This document shows, one piece after another, positions 9,900 to 21,639 of a stretch of DNA of 64,000 nt. Numbering within the stretch: the stretch's first letter is position 1; each line of letters begins with the position of its first letter. The translations under genes were made by a program, and so were the position numbers. The notes under the pieces were generated by a model. That model was given only the letters and a program-made list of their open reading frames with translations, was not told the DNA's origin and ran no database searches. The stretch is from assembly GCA_932294295.1 (NCBI GenBank), contig OW028583.1, forward strand, positions 3,483,501 through 3,547,500. Direction: 5' to 3'. This stretch comes from Alitta virens (Eukaryota; Annelida; Polychaeta; Phyllodocida; Nereididae).

Positions 9900-11256
9900 T
9901 GTTATCATCAGGGTTAATTGTAAAACAGGTTTTTTATCTGAATTGTTACCCTGAATAAATATATTTTATCAAATCGAATCAAAACACAGTTTAATTGATG
10001 TAATAATAGGCTGACTTCACTCTTTATTTGCTAATAGTTGGTTAAAAATATAAAACAATATTACAAATTCTTAACAAAAAAATTCTTTCTAAACTGTTTA
10101 AAATCACCCGAAGCAACAGTTACAAGTGTCCGCAGCGTAAAGAGTATGTTTTAGAGCACTAGTTTGTTTCTCTCCAGGTTGTCCATCAAGTCTTTGCCAG
10201 GAAATATGTAACCCACGTGGCCCTAATGGACTTAGTTACAGAGAGAGAAAATGAACAGCTGATGCTAGTCTCGCGGGAAACCAGAGTTCACGTGAGTTTG
10301 GGAACTCAAGGTAAAATGGCAGGTAGAGTCCTAGTGGTTTTGTTTGAGGGGTATATTTGTTTAGTTGTTAGGTTATAAGTAAGAAGATAGATAGACAGAT
10401 TGCTGTCTGACCTTCATGAAAGACTTTTTGAAATTAGCCCTCCAATGTTCCGACATGTCTTATTAACCCTCAGCGAAAATATTATACATATTTTTAGTTA
10501 CTTTTTATATGAATGAATTCCACAGAGAGAATGATTTTAACGATGCACATAAATACTGATCTGTCTAGTATTTGTTTAACTGAGGCAACCTCTCTTGTAA
10601 AACCACCTTGCCATTACCACTAGAGTTTGCAGCAAATCAGGCAAAGGTTGTGTTAATGGCAGGGTTCTTCTGAATAGGTGCCCAAATACTGATCATTAGA
10701 ATGCCAAAGAACTTATAGTATGTTTGTTGATTTGACAAAAAATCAATTTTCATATGCTGCAGTGATCTGAACGTAGAGGTTTTTAAGGTTCAGCATGTAC
10801 TGGGCCAAGGGGGACTGGGGTTTACATCACTCAAATTCCCCCCCATCCAAATCCGCTACTGCTGTCTGACGCCAATTGGATCTTGACCAAAAACTAAGGA
10901 ATGTACTTGTACTTGGACTTGAATTTGGACTTAAATACTTAGATAAATAGCTGTACTTGGACTTGTACTTGATATATTCTCATGTACTTGTACTTGTACT
11001 TAAGTACATTGTGTTGTACTTGACCCCAAGCCTGATAGAGGTCTCCTATATAGGATTATGCATGTTTTAGTTTCTTTATTTTGGCCATTATGCTTTCCAA
11101 GCTGTTGCTAAACTGTTCCATACTGAAGGAATAAAAACCTGGGTGTTTTAGACTACTACTATTGTGTTTACTTTCTGGTTTTTCTTGTCCTTAAACAGTG
11201 AATATCATTAAATAATTCAAAATTGCTTTAATACATCAAGACACACAAAACTTACA
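9900..11256. other. Non-coding stretch with one doubtful exon
   Basis: The only coding-like segment is the candidate exon at 10178-10310, listed separately. A GTACTTGTACTTG-type short tandem lies at about 10900-11010. No other structure was found. Confidence 0.5.
10178..10310 (+). CDS. Candidate single exon, unconfirmed
   Basis: A pyrimidine-rich acceptor (GTTTCTCTCCAG) precedes it, and a donor follows at CTCAAG|GTAAAA (an alternative is CAC|GTGAGT at about 10291). The frame starting at 10178 is open through the exon and reads VVHQVFARKYVTHVALMDLV onwards, mixed in composition. A second frame yields a short Cys-rich segment before a stop. No partner exon was found, and I do not recognise the peptide. 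It may be chance. Confidence 0.2.
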
Positions 11257-11322
11257 GCATTCCAAATCGGCCAGCATTGTTTCTATATCGTTTTGACATC
11301 GCCGTCATCGCGATTTTTATTC
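11257..11322. mobile_element. GCATTCCAAATCG-family MITE, partial copy
   Basis: AGCATTCCAAATCGGCCAGC followed by TTTCTATATCG and ACATCGCC. One arm of the family seen intact at 54744-54870. Confidence 0.55.
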
Positions 11323-11839
11323 TTCCGTGACTGTGCTAAAAGATATACCAAGCGTTTTAATATATAAGACACATATTTAATGATTTCAGGGGGTCAATTA
11401 TGACAACCTCCCATGGGTCTCCTGGTGCCTCCAAACAGCATTAACCTACTAGAGGAGATTGATCAAAGTGTTCATATGATATCATGTATATAAGAATCTC
11501 TGGCCAATCCCTGAGTTTGTTTTTTGCCCAAGTAATTGTTGACCAAGATTAGATGGGGGCCAGATGGTTTTGGGAGTTTTTCTATTTTGATTTAGTGGCC
11601 CTTCCCCTCCTCACTCACTGGTTAATTGCTTACTTTGAGCCACGGGTGACCTCACTTCAGTCCCTGTAATCTAAATATAACATACATGGTCAGTTGTAGT
11701 GGGTCGCTTGAACTCAGTGTTGTCAGTTTGATTGACACAGAAACAGGATACACAATGTTTTAACAGGAAAATATAACTGTTACAAACATCAGTGACATTG
11801 TTCTAGTGCCAGAACTGATTGAATTTGGCAAACAGTTAT

Positions 11840-12990
11840 ACAAAGCACTTCACACCTTATAGCTGTGCATAACAAAGGGTTTGCCGGTAGAGAGCCAGCT
11901 AGCTAGCTGAGCAGCACTACATCGAGCTACCTCAGAGAGGTTTCTTAGAGACCTGCATCCAACAATTGAATATGATGCTGCAGCTGCTGATGCTGATGTG
12001 ATATAGAACTGCACTGGGCATCTCCTGCAGCAGCAGCAGCAGCAGCAGTAGCAGCTGTAGGCTCCAAGCACTGCAGCAGTCAGCAGTTAGGTACATCAGC
12101 ACATGGCCAACACTGCAAGCAAGCAAGCAGCACAACGCCTAGCTATGGCCAATACAACAAAAACTGTCAGAAACAGTACAATGTCAATACATGTCAACAC
12201 CAGGATGCTGAAACAACAGTTCAAATACACCAGGATGCTGCTAGTTTTCATCGTTTATTGGGGAATTTGAGCAGATTTTACCACCTACAGCTCGACCTGC
12301 GCTGTTCCAGCTACTGTTCTCCAGTAAGGACTGCCTGCTGCCTGAATCCAAGAAATCAATAGAATGGGGGTAAATATGACTGAATTTGGCATTATTATAT
12401 AGAATCACAGAGTCTCTTGCTCCCTCTTTGTGCAATTATTATCATTTAGCACTTAGATATCTACTTTTTATGTACATGCTTGCGTGTCCGCGATTCTCTG
12501 TAATCCTGACAGAATCAATGTTTGCATATTTTGGTGTATCTGTGATTCTATGCAATAATGGCAATTTAGGCCTGTGGGGTAAATATGACTCTGTAGATGA
12601 TCATATATAACTGTGCCAAATTCTGTATTTTCTCTTTGTGTACACTTAATATTATTTAGTCTCTAGGCCTATTATTATGACTAGTTCAGTAACGTATATG
12701 CATACTTTTTATGCACCTGCATGTCAATGATTCTGTACAGTCCTGACTAATTCAGTATTAAATATTTTTGGCGTATTTTTGATTCTAGATACAATAATGA
12801 CAATTACAGGATCATTACGTTTTAAAAAGATCCATGCATGACTGTAAAATATGAAAAATTCACTATATATATATGCTTTTTATAAGCACATACACTGTAC
12901 GACCAGTTCTTAGATTTCATACAATAATGACAATTTAGAATCCTATTCTTTATGTACCATTCATAGACGTGTTATATATGTATCATAACA
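11840..12990. repeat. CAG run and degenerate tandem repeat of about 236 bp
   Basis: A (CAG)n-like run lies at about 12024-12060, inside a GC-richer patch. From about 12390 a degenerate unit recurs: ATTCTCTGTAATCCTGAC...GCAATAATGGCAATTTAGG near 12493, ATTCTGTACAGTCCTGAC...ACAATAATGACAATTACAGG near 12729, and a partial third near 12905. The 60-75 residue open frames here are in repeat sequence and have no domain features. Confidence 0.5.
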
Positions 12991-13119
12991 AATGAAATAT
13001 TTTCACATTTCTTTTGCAAATCTATGATCCTTCACAAAAATAAGATCAATTCAGTGGTATTCATATTCTTTTAATTTATATCTGCATTAAGATAAGATAT
13101 GCAGTCTGATGTGAACAAT

Positions 13120-13505
13120 ACTATACAGAGACAGACACATAGCTAGACACCTAGCTAGACACATAGCTAGGCACATAGCTAGGCACTTAGCTAGGCACAT
13201 AGCTAGGCACTTAGCTAGGCACATAGCTAGACACATAGCTAGACAGACAACTAGACAGATAGCTAGACAGACAGATAGCTAGACAGACAAATAGCTAGAC
13301 AGACAGATAGCTAGACAACTAGACAGCTAGACAACTAGACAGCTAGATGGCTAGATGGCCAGAAGCTAGACAACTAGACAGCTAGATAGCTAGACATCTA
13401 GACAGCTAGATAGCTAGACAACTAGACAGCTAGACAACTAGACAGCTAGTTAGACAGCTAGACATACAGTGCGACAGACAGCTAGACAGACAGCTAGACA
13501 GAAAT
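13120..13505 (+). repeat. Minisatellite of CTAGACAG/CTAGGCAC units
   Basis: A dense array of AGCTAGACA, AGCTAGGCAC and AGACAGACAG words, nearly all A/G/C with few T. It shares the word GCTAGACAGGC with the higher-order array at 19.5-20.2 kb. Confidence 0.85.
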
Positions 13506-13509
13506 ACAG

Positions 13510-15180
13510 ACTGTGAAGCAGGCATATATAGATTGTATCATCTAACCTGTGTGGAAAGACATTAATACACTCCACAATAGGACCATGAAGGGACTACCTA
13601 ATGTTCAATATTTCAGCTATAACATAGACTGTATGGCATGACAATAGTTTATAACATTCCTGTGCACATAGCATGTGATGGTTGTTCAAAGGTAATTGAT
13701 CTATACATGTGATTTATTGCATGTTATTTGGGTTGGGGATTGTTATTTGATACCAGTATACATAAAATTGTTTATACAAAGCACTGTGATAAGATATTTT
13801 GGTTTGTTGGTTGTTGAGATTTATTATTCAATCTGAAGTAAAATATGTGCAGTTGTAATATAATTAGTGAAATGGGATGGTTTTTCGATAGAATGAATGA
13901 ATGTCTTATTATTATTTAACTAATTAGTGATGAGTAATTCTGAAAAATTCTAGTAATGAATGAATTGATAATCAGATTATGGCGCTATACACATATATCT
14001 TTGTTATTTGTCAATGGATGAATGAATGAAAGAACGAAACGAACAAATGAACGAATGAAAGTCAATGAATGAATGAACGGACAAAATCACAAAAAAGAAG
14101 ATATAACTGACATATAAACTAATATAAACAACTGGACAGGTGATGCAGAGGGATTAAATATTACATCCTCATTTAGAGTAATTTTCATAATTATTAAAAA
14201 ATATTAAAAAAATAAAAAAGCCCATCTGGCCTCAAGTAAAAAAAGTTTTGCCAATTACAGGGAGTATGTGGAATGCATTAGGCTATGTGTTTCTAGCTAG
14301 CAAATGTATACTGTTTAGACGTAGATAATTTTGGCCAGAAATGCCCATCTAAACACTACTGCCTGTGTTTGACAATGGCAAAAACAATTCTGAGAGGGCT
14401 GCATACATAGTGTAACCTGCCCTAGTGGTCAGCAGCCACCTGGACTAAGTGGTCAGTCTGACCCCCCCCCCCCTAACGAAATACTATGTTAATGCACCCG
14501 AATTTAGCAGCCACCTCCATTCTGGGGCCAGTGGTCAGCAGATTTCACTCCGAACCCCTATGTTGACCTGTGCTTAGTGGTCAGTTGTCCCTGTTATAAC
14601 AGACCAGTGGAGCCATGAAGTCTGGTATTATGTAATAATGCATCACCCATTGGGGTGTAACTAAAGACAACAGGTTGAATCTGGAAGCTACATCATAAAA
14701 CCAAGTCTTATCTTTTTACCCCTCATAAAGCCTTAGGCTTAAAGTTAATACATTATATAATATTATGCCAGTAACTACATGAACAAACTAAAAGCTGGCT
14801 AAATGCATGTCTGTTTCATATTTTAAATGTATATGTTTAACTATCAGTTGCTATCATTACAAATATAATCATTTTCTTCTCCCAGTATATTTTATAGAGC
14901 AATAACATTTTATAGTTAGAAAATGTCAATAGTAAATATCTGTGAAATCATTCAGTAATATAAGCATTCCAATCAATATTCATTACTATGAAAACCAGGT
15001 TTGCGTTATCTACACCTGACTTCAGCAACCACCTGGCTTTAGCAGCCACTTTTGCCACTTCCCTTGGCTGACCTCTCATCATGACAGCACTTAGCGAGTT
15101 AGCATACATCGAAACCAAGGCTTCTGACTTTGTCAAGAACAGCCTTCAAAGATGAGGCCAGTTTCAGCCAAAAACATCAT
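13510..15180. other. Non-coding stretch, no gene seen
   Basis: It includes a GAATGAATGAACG-type run (about 13890-14090), a C-tract at about 14462-14474, and blocks with CAGCAGCCACCT / GTGGTCAG words at 14420-14600 and about 15020-15070. No exon with coding character was found. Confidence 0.5.
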
Positions 15181-15182
15181 GT

Positions 15183-15418
15183 AACACCTCAATAATGGCA
15201 ATATTGTGCACACAAATAATTTTCCTTCTTATTTTAAGTGATAACTTCCATTATTTATTGGTATTTACCACTTGTTCCGGGGAATTCCTTACCTGTTCGC
15301 ACCTCAAAAATGGCAATATTGTGCACACAAATAATTTTCCTTCTTATTTAAAGTGATAATTTCCATTATTTATTGGTATTTACCACTTGTTTCGGGGGAA
15401 TTCCTTACCCGTTCGCTG
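15183..15418 (+). repeat. Tandem duplication of about 116 bp
   Basis: A block starting CACCTCAATAATGGCAATAT is followed directly by a second copy starting CACCTCAAAAATGGCAATAT. Both contain AATTTTCCTTCTTATTT, TTATTGGTATTTACCACTTG and GGAATTCCTTACC. Only a few differences separate them, so the duplication is fairly recent. Confidence 0.85.
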
Positions 15419-15719
15419 GGAATGTTCAATTCTCATCTCTAGTGTCAGCTGATTTGAATTTTGCACCATCTACACACATGACAGTGCTTCCTGATTGGAC
15501 AATATCTCCCAACCACTATGTACTGTCTACTTCGAGCCAATTTAGTGACTTAACTGAGCAATCTTTGTTTAAGAATTAAGTGTAATCAATGCAAACAAAT
15601 TTAATTGATACGTAATTTCACTGTTAGACATTCAATGCCATAAGCCAGCCTATATGCTATTAAGTTAATTTGTTTGTATTTAAGTCTAACTGGTAAACTA
15701 GCAAAATAATTGCCATCAA

Positions 15720-15995
15720 GCTCAGGGCATTTCCTAATGTATTCAGCTACATTCTGATTGGCAGTTGCAAATGACATAGGGGGCTCTTGAGATGAGAAGC
15801 TAATTAAGGCAGTCAGTAGCCTTGGTATTAGTTAAAGTATAAGTGTGTCATCACTGAGCAATGTCATATATGTTGGTAAATGCCTGTGCCATAGCTTAGG
15901 GCATTTAATAATGTATTCAGCTACATTCTGATTAGCTGTTGCATAGCTGCCCTTAAGGCAGTCAGGAGCCTTGGTATAAGTTAAAGTATAATCAA
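15720..15995 (+). repeat. Diverged tandem duplication, about 160-175 bp period
   Basis: CTCAGGGCATTTCCTAATGT/ATTCAGCTACATTCTGATTGG and GCAGTCAGTAGCCTTGGTAT recur as CTTAGGGCATTTAATAATGT/ATTCAGCTACATTCTGATTAG and GCAGTCAGGAGCCTTGGTAT. A related block near 15605 (TTCACTGTTAGACATTCAAT) matches 20820-20880. Confidence 0.65.
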
Positions 15996-16224
15996 AACCT
16001 TGTCAGCAGTTAATTGTTTATTTGGTCAAATCAAGGAATGTTAGCTGTTGGCGGATCAAAAACAGCAAGCATGTAAATACACTGTGAAGGGTGACATCAC
16101 CCTCGTCATAATTTGCTGTGTGTAGGCATGACATCACATCTTCTGCTGGTCATAATTTACAGAATTGACTGTATCACTACACTCATAAGTTAACATTCAC
16201 CTTTTGACTGTATCAGCTGAAGTG

Positions 16225-16407
16225 TGTGTGTGATTAGGGCTTTACGTCCTGTATTTCTGCACCAGTTGGGCTAATTAGGACAGGCAGAGACCATGGCAAT
16301 GAGACGAAGGATGAAACAGCCATCCAACTTAGGCTCGACCGGGAATTGAACCCAGGACCCAGCGGTTGGAAGCCCATAGCACTACCTCTGAGCTAGGCCC
16401 CCACCCT
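16225..16407 (-). mobile_element. tRNA-derived SINE, family 1 (copy b)
   Basis: Reverse-strand copy: tail GTGTGATTAGGGCTTTACG at the low-coordinate end and tRNA-like head (CTCTGAGCTAGGCCCC) at the high end. A perfect 14-bp target-site duplication TATCAGCTGAAGTG flanks it (16211-16224 and 16408-16421). The B-box reads as GGGTTCAATTCC on the minus strand. Confidence 0.92.
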
Positions 16408-16682
16408 TATCAGCTGAAGTGAAAACTTTAAAAAAATTCTTATATCAAAAACCGATTCAGTACCACTGCAAAATACACCCAGATATCTGCAGCTGCAAAA
16501 GCATGACATTGCTCAACTCAATAGATTGCAGACTACAAAGAGTAATTCCCAATAATGGATGATTGGCCTCAGCGATGCACAATTCCCCTGAAGGTTAATT
16601 GGGAGTAATATCTCTAGGGAAATCAAAATAAACGTAACTGCAAAGGTCAGCGGCTTCCTTAATTGATAAACTGTAGATAGTC

Positions 16683-17050
16683 TGAGAGACAGACAACCTA
16701 ATAGATAGATAGTTAGATAGAAAGATAGATAGATAGATGGAGAGATAGAGAGATGGAGAGATAGATAGATAGATTGATAGATAGATAGAGAGATAGATAG
16801 AGAGATGGAGAGATGGAGAGCTAGCCAGATAGATGAAGAGATAGATAGATAGATGGAGAGCTAGACAGATAGATGGAGAGCTAGACAGATAGATGGAGAG
16901 CTAGACAGATAGATGGAGAGTTAGACAGATAGATGGAGAGTTAGACAGACAGACAGACAGACATACAGATAGATAGATATATAGATATATAGATATATAG
17001 ATAGATAGAGAGATAGATAGATAGATAGATAGATGGAGCAATAGATAGAT
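16683..17050 (+). repeat. GATA/GATAGATGGAGAG microsatellite-minisatellite
   Basis: Runs of AGATAGATAGATGG with a regular sub-array of GGAGAGCTAGACAGATAGAT units (about 16790-16950), then GATATATA. This is the purine-strand counterpart of the CTAT tails attached to family-2 SINEs. Confidence 0.88.
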
Positions 17051-17239
17051 TGACAAATAGATATTTATTTATTGACAAATTTAAGATATATTGGCTTGGC
17101 ATGGAGCACTTAATTTTTTATATAAATGTACTAGGCCAAGGGGGGGGGGGAGAGTTGGTTAAACCCTTTAACCCCCACCCCCTTAAATCCGCTACTGGTA
17201 ATGTGTTGCGTAAGCGATCTTTAAAGTCAATTTAAGACC

Positions 17240-17827
17240 AAGGTAGCCAACTACATTGTTATTAGCATACGGTGTTAGCAGGTAAATAAGTGTCTATAAT
17301 TGGCTTTAAATAGATTTTAAATCAAGCTACACATGGGTGATCAAGAATAACATTGCAATTGACTATAAACTCTAGATCTGCCCTTAATATATATACCAGT
17401 AGCTACTAGCTACCTATTTAATAAAGTAACAACCATTGATCTGCAAAATGAGATAAGTGCTATTTGTGGCACACATAGTCATTTGAAACTGGTGTCTCTC
17501 CTTAACATGACCCTATTTAACTAAATTCCACGACACTGCATTTGACGGATGTATTCAAGCGTATTTAAATGGCACACAGATTCAATGCAAACTGTAAGTA
17601 AAACTGTTCTATGTCATATAAATTCATTCTGTATATGTTCATAGTAAACCTACTTATTTTTTAATGGAAATTTGAAAGTAAACAAATGATCTGGAAGTCA
17701 AGTAATGGTGCACATAGCAGTTTGCTCAGCGTTTTAAAGACACAATTTTCATATATGATAATTAGAGTCAGTAAAATTAGTAATAGTTATATCTCGAATA
17801 GGAGGGAGGTAATTAACAATTTTGTTT
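17240..17827. other. Non-coding stretch, no gene seen
   Basis: AT-rich with no coding character. A G-tract at about 17142-17152 precedes it. The open frame starting at 17686 runs into the poly-G MITE and is not credible. Confidence 0.5.
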
Positions 17828-18156
17828 GTCGGGGGTGTCAATTTCCCTACACGGTTGGGGGGGGGGGGATGGATGCAGGCCTACTTTGTCTGTCCCACTG
17901 TGACTTACCCTCGCTGTGCAAGCGACCACCATTAATGCACGGACACTGGTCAAGAGGTAGATGGATCATTGATGCCAAACTAAACTTGTACTGATATGTG
18001 ATATCAAATGTGAAACTGTTCAACATTTGTTCCAAAACAAAATTGTGTGAAAAAGGGTAATTTTCATTTGTGAATTTCAGGGGGGGGGGGTGATGATTGC
18101 ATTGATGGGGGGTATTTATCCTCCACATCCCCCCCCCCCCTGAATCGATGCCCCTC
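17828..18156. mobile_element. Poly-G/C-bearing MITE (copy b)
   Basis: Left part GGGGGTGTCAATTTCC and a G10 tract; conserved centre GTCTGTCCCACTGTGACTTA, GGACACTGGTCAAGAGGTAG, GAAACTGTTCAACA; right part a G tract, GTATTTATCCTCC, a C tract and TGAATCGATGCCCCT. The right end matches copies c and d. Confidence 0.78.
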
Positions 18157-19440
18157 TTGTTGGTTGTCTCAATGCTGAAGGCAGAGGGAAACCAACAAAA
18201 ATGTTAGTTAACTCCCGATAATGTGCACTTGGCAGATGTCTTAACCATTAGGCCACCCATCTAATACATTTTCATGTACCATTCTCTCAGTAATGAAGTC
18301 ACAATCATACAAAAGCTATTCACACCATTCAAATTGAACCACTTAACATATATATTAGAAAGGTAATGACATCGTTATGTTTGGATAGAATCCCATACGA
18401 CAGTGGTCAATTCGCATAGCACCTTGTATATACAGCGGATGTGGGTGCTAGAATGGGATTTGCATCCTGTTTCTCTGCACCATATTGTTGGTAAGTTACA
18501 TCACTAATAAAGACATATTACGTAACCAGCAAGGTCAAATTAAACCTAGTGACATTTGTTCATGGTATTTTGATGTGAATTACTAACCATACTAACAGAT
18601 GAAGATCACCGAGTGGATGTGTATTCATCCAAGTGTAATTCACTTTAAAGAAGGAAAGTTTACAAATTACAAATACAAATAATTATGAAGAAAACGATTG
18701 TTCAGGTGAGAATTATTCTTCCTTGGATTCAGATTCAGATTCTTTTTATTTTGCCAAAAAATATTCACAATTTATTTTCATATTTTTATTTATAAACATT
18801 TGTTTCGCAAGAGACCTCACAAAGATAAATATAATTTATCGCTAGCGTGAGGCCACCTGGAGAGATCCATTAATATTACATAGTGAACATTAAATAAAAC
18901 ACAATATGGAAATTACTCTCATCAGTAGTAGTTTCATCTACCATCTCAAGTTAAACAATATATTGTTGAAAAATATTATGAAGAAGCAGTATGATGAGCA
19001 TTTATACAAATACAGCAATTTTCAATACTACAGTCTGCGGAATAAGATGTTACAGTGCTATTTTTCACATATTTCTTAAACAGTGCTGTCCACTAATTAA
19101 GTAAAATAAGATCTTGGTCTCCTTTTCAAGACAATAAGATAAACAGATGGCCAAATTCTGATTTTAGTTATGAAGTAGCAATATTATGATATTATATCTA
19201 CAATAAACATTAAGTAACACAATCATCCTGTAACCGTGTCAATGCACCATTTGAGGACATCTCCTACTAGAAACAACATGACTCATGAATATATAATGAA
19301 AAAGTGTAATTGAGATAAGAACAATCATTACGACTATTAAGTATTTGATATCAAAAGCAAGATTATCAGATAACGCATGGTTTTATCACACTTTAGTGAG
19401 GGTCTACAAAGTCAGATGTTAGTTTATGACTGCGGTCCAA
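18157..19440. other. Non-coding stretch with a tRNA-like scrap
   Basis: About 18205-18265 reads, on the minus strand, like a degraded tRNA-type SINE head (GGTGGCCTAATGGTTAAGAC). The rest is AT-rich with no exon-like segment. Confidence 0.45.
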
Positions 19441-20275
19441 CTGGTACTGCTTGGTAGCCAGGGGAACTAAACAGGTTTAACTTGACTGCCAAGTATACAG
19501 AGAGCTAGACAGGCATAACTATAGTACTATGTATAGGGCAGCTAGGCAGGCATAACTGGTGTGCTAGGTATACAGAGAGCTCAACAGGGAGTGCTAAACA
19601 GGCAAAGATAGTGCTCATTATAGGGGCAGCTAGACAGGCATAATTATAGTACTATTCATAGGGCAGCTAGGCAGGCATAACCGGGGTGCTAGGTATACAG
19701 AGAGCTCAACAGGGAGTGCTAGACAGGCATATATTGTGCTAGGTATAGGGGCTGCTAGACAGGCATAATTATAGTACTATTCATAGGGGAGCTAGGCAGG
19801 CATAACTGGTGTGCTAGGTATACAGAGGGTTAGGCAGGGAGTGCTAGACAGGCGCAGATAGTGCTAGGTATAGGGGCTGCTAGACAGGCATAATTATAGT
19901 ACTATTCATAGGGGAGCTAGGCAGGCATAACCGGGGTGCTAGGTATACAGAGAGCTCAACAGGGAGTGCTAGACAGGCATATATTGTGCTAGGTATAGGG
20001 GTTGTTAGACAGGCATAATTATAGTAATATTCATAGGGGAGCTAGGCAGGCATAACTGGTGTGGTAGGTATACAGAGGGTTAGGCAGGGAGTGCTAGACA
20101 GACACAGATAGTGCTAGGTATAGGGGCAGCTAGACAGGAATAATTATAGTACTATGCATAAGGGAGCTAAACTGGCATAATTATAGTACTATGTAGGCAG
20201 GCATACATTGTGCTAGGTATAGGGGCTGCTAGACAGGCACACACATACTATGGACAGGTATATAGATAGACAGAT
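19440..20275 (+). repeat. 125-bp tandem repeat with 250-bp dimeric higher order
   Basis: The word G(C/T)TAGACAGG starts units at 19504, 19629, 19754, 19879, 20004 and 20129, exactly 125 bp apart each time. A last unit starts at 20228 after a 26-bp loss. Each unit holds degenerate subrepeats (AGACAGGCATA, GCTAGGTATA). Units at 19629 and 19879 share CCGGGGTGCTAGGTATACAG and CATATATTGTGC; those at 19754 and 20004 share ACTGGTGTG, GGGTTAGGCAGGGAG and CAGATAGTGC. The array is thus an alternating A-B dimer. Confidence 0.93.
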
Positions 20276-20279
20276 AGAG

Positions 20280-21600
20280 CATCATTTCCATGGTAACAGA
20301 TCAAATACGCCATAAATTCCAAACCAGTAGCATTCACATCCACATAACCAACAATATGAAGGACCCTGCAAGCAAATAAAGTAGAAAATACTGCAGAAAA
20401 CTCAGTCTGTAAATGCACAAAAGGGGACAGTGATTACCCTAAGTGGGTAGGAGAGCTCTGCGTGTTATCTGGCAGGCCTGGGTGCCTTTGATGCTGGAGC
20501 AAGGTTTTGCAACGGTGCCAGTTATTGATTTATTTGTCAATCAAAGTACTTGACAGGCTTCTAAAGGCTTAGAAGTAGATTATGGTGGAGAATCTGGTCT
20601 AAGGATATCACAGAAAGAAATTGATGGATTAAGAAAGGGAGAAAAGACAGGTGTGATGAAATATAGATCATGACACGGATGCTGTAGTCAGTGATGGAAC
20701 TAAGTCCCCCTGAACACTGTGTCGTCATCTAACAGCTCAGCAACCTAATTTTTCTGAATTGCCTGCTTGTCAGAACAAGAATTGCCTAAACTCAGAACGT
20801 GAACATCTAATTATTCTGTAATTTCATTGTTAGACCTTAAATACCATCAACCAGCCTATAGACTATAAGAGAAATTGATTAATTTACTTCAGATGAATAA
20901 ATGAGCAAAACATGTACATAATTAGGTTGCTGGACTGTGAAGTGACGACACACAGTGTGAATGAAAGACTGGGAGTTCTGCAATGCTACAGCTCCCATAA
21001 TGACATTGCTATATAATTCTTTATTATGGATTTTTACTCTGTAATATTTTGATTTTTAAAGGTAGCCTTAGCAATTTTGGTCTTAGGCGCAGGTGAAGTG
21101 TCCATAGATAAACTGGGCTATTGACACTGTTGGCTACAACAGTTTGGCTATTGACACTGCATGTGGCTACAGATAACTTAACTATTGACACTGTGGATGA
21201 AAACAGAAAAGGCACCCTTTGGTGAAGGGGGCCATCATTTGGTGAAATTTTTTTTTTTTGCCTTGTTGACCACAGCCAATGACTAGGGCCTTTCATGGTG
21301 CAGGTACCAGCTTGTACCAGAAAATCTTCCTGGGCCAATCTCTCTGGTGAATGGGCCAACTTCTTTACTTGAGCCAAACTTTCTTGGGCTGGAGCTTCCT
21401 GGTGAAGAGCCAGCCTTCCTGGAAATAGGCCAGTCTTCCTGTTTGGGGCCAAACTTGTCCGTGAAAGGGCCATCTAGCCTTCCAGGCTTGGGGCCATATA
21501 TCTAGGTGAATATGGCCTGCCAACCCATGGCCCTGCTATCATCAATTGCATCAAATGATGGCCCTTCACCAGAGTTTGTCTTTATCATCCACAGTTGTCA
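20280..21600. other. Non-coding stretch with degenerate GGGCCAA/CTTCCTGG repeats
   Basis: About 20820-20900 is a diverged copy of the block near 15605. From about 21110 to 21215 the phrase ACTATTGACACTG(T/C) recurs, and from 21230 to 21540 GGGCCAA-CTTCCTGG-TGAA motifs recur. The 149-residue minus-strand frame at 21024-21473 is this repeat translated, rich in Leu/Ser/Pro with no domain. Confidence 0.5.
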
Positions 21601-21639
21601 TGCAGTGCCAATCTCCAATATTTTGTGTGTGTGTTGTGT

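Noticed and set aside
9588..9917. 109-residue Ser/Tyr/Ile-rich frame
   Set aside because: It is the translation of the CTAT/CTGT microsatellite tail of a SINE.
21024..21473. 149-residue minus-strand frame
   Set aside because: It translates the degenerate GGGCCAA/CTTCCTGG repeat, has no domain features and no splice context.
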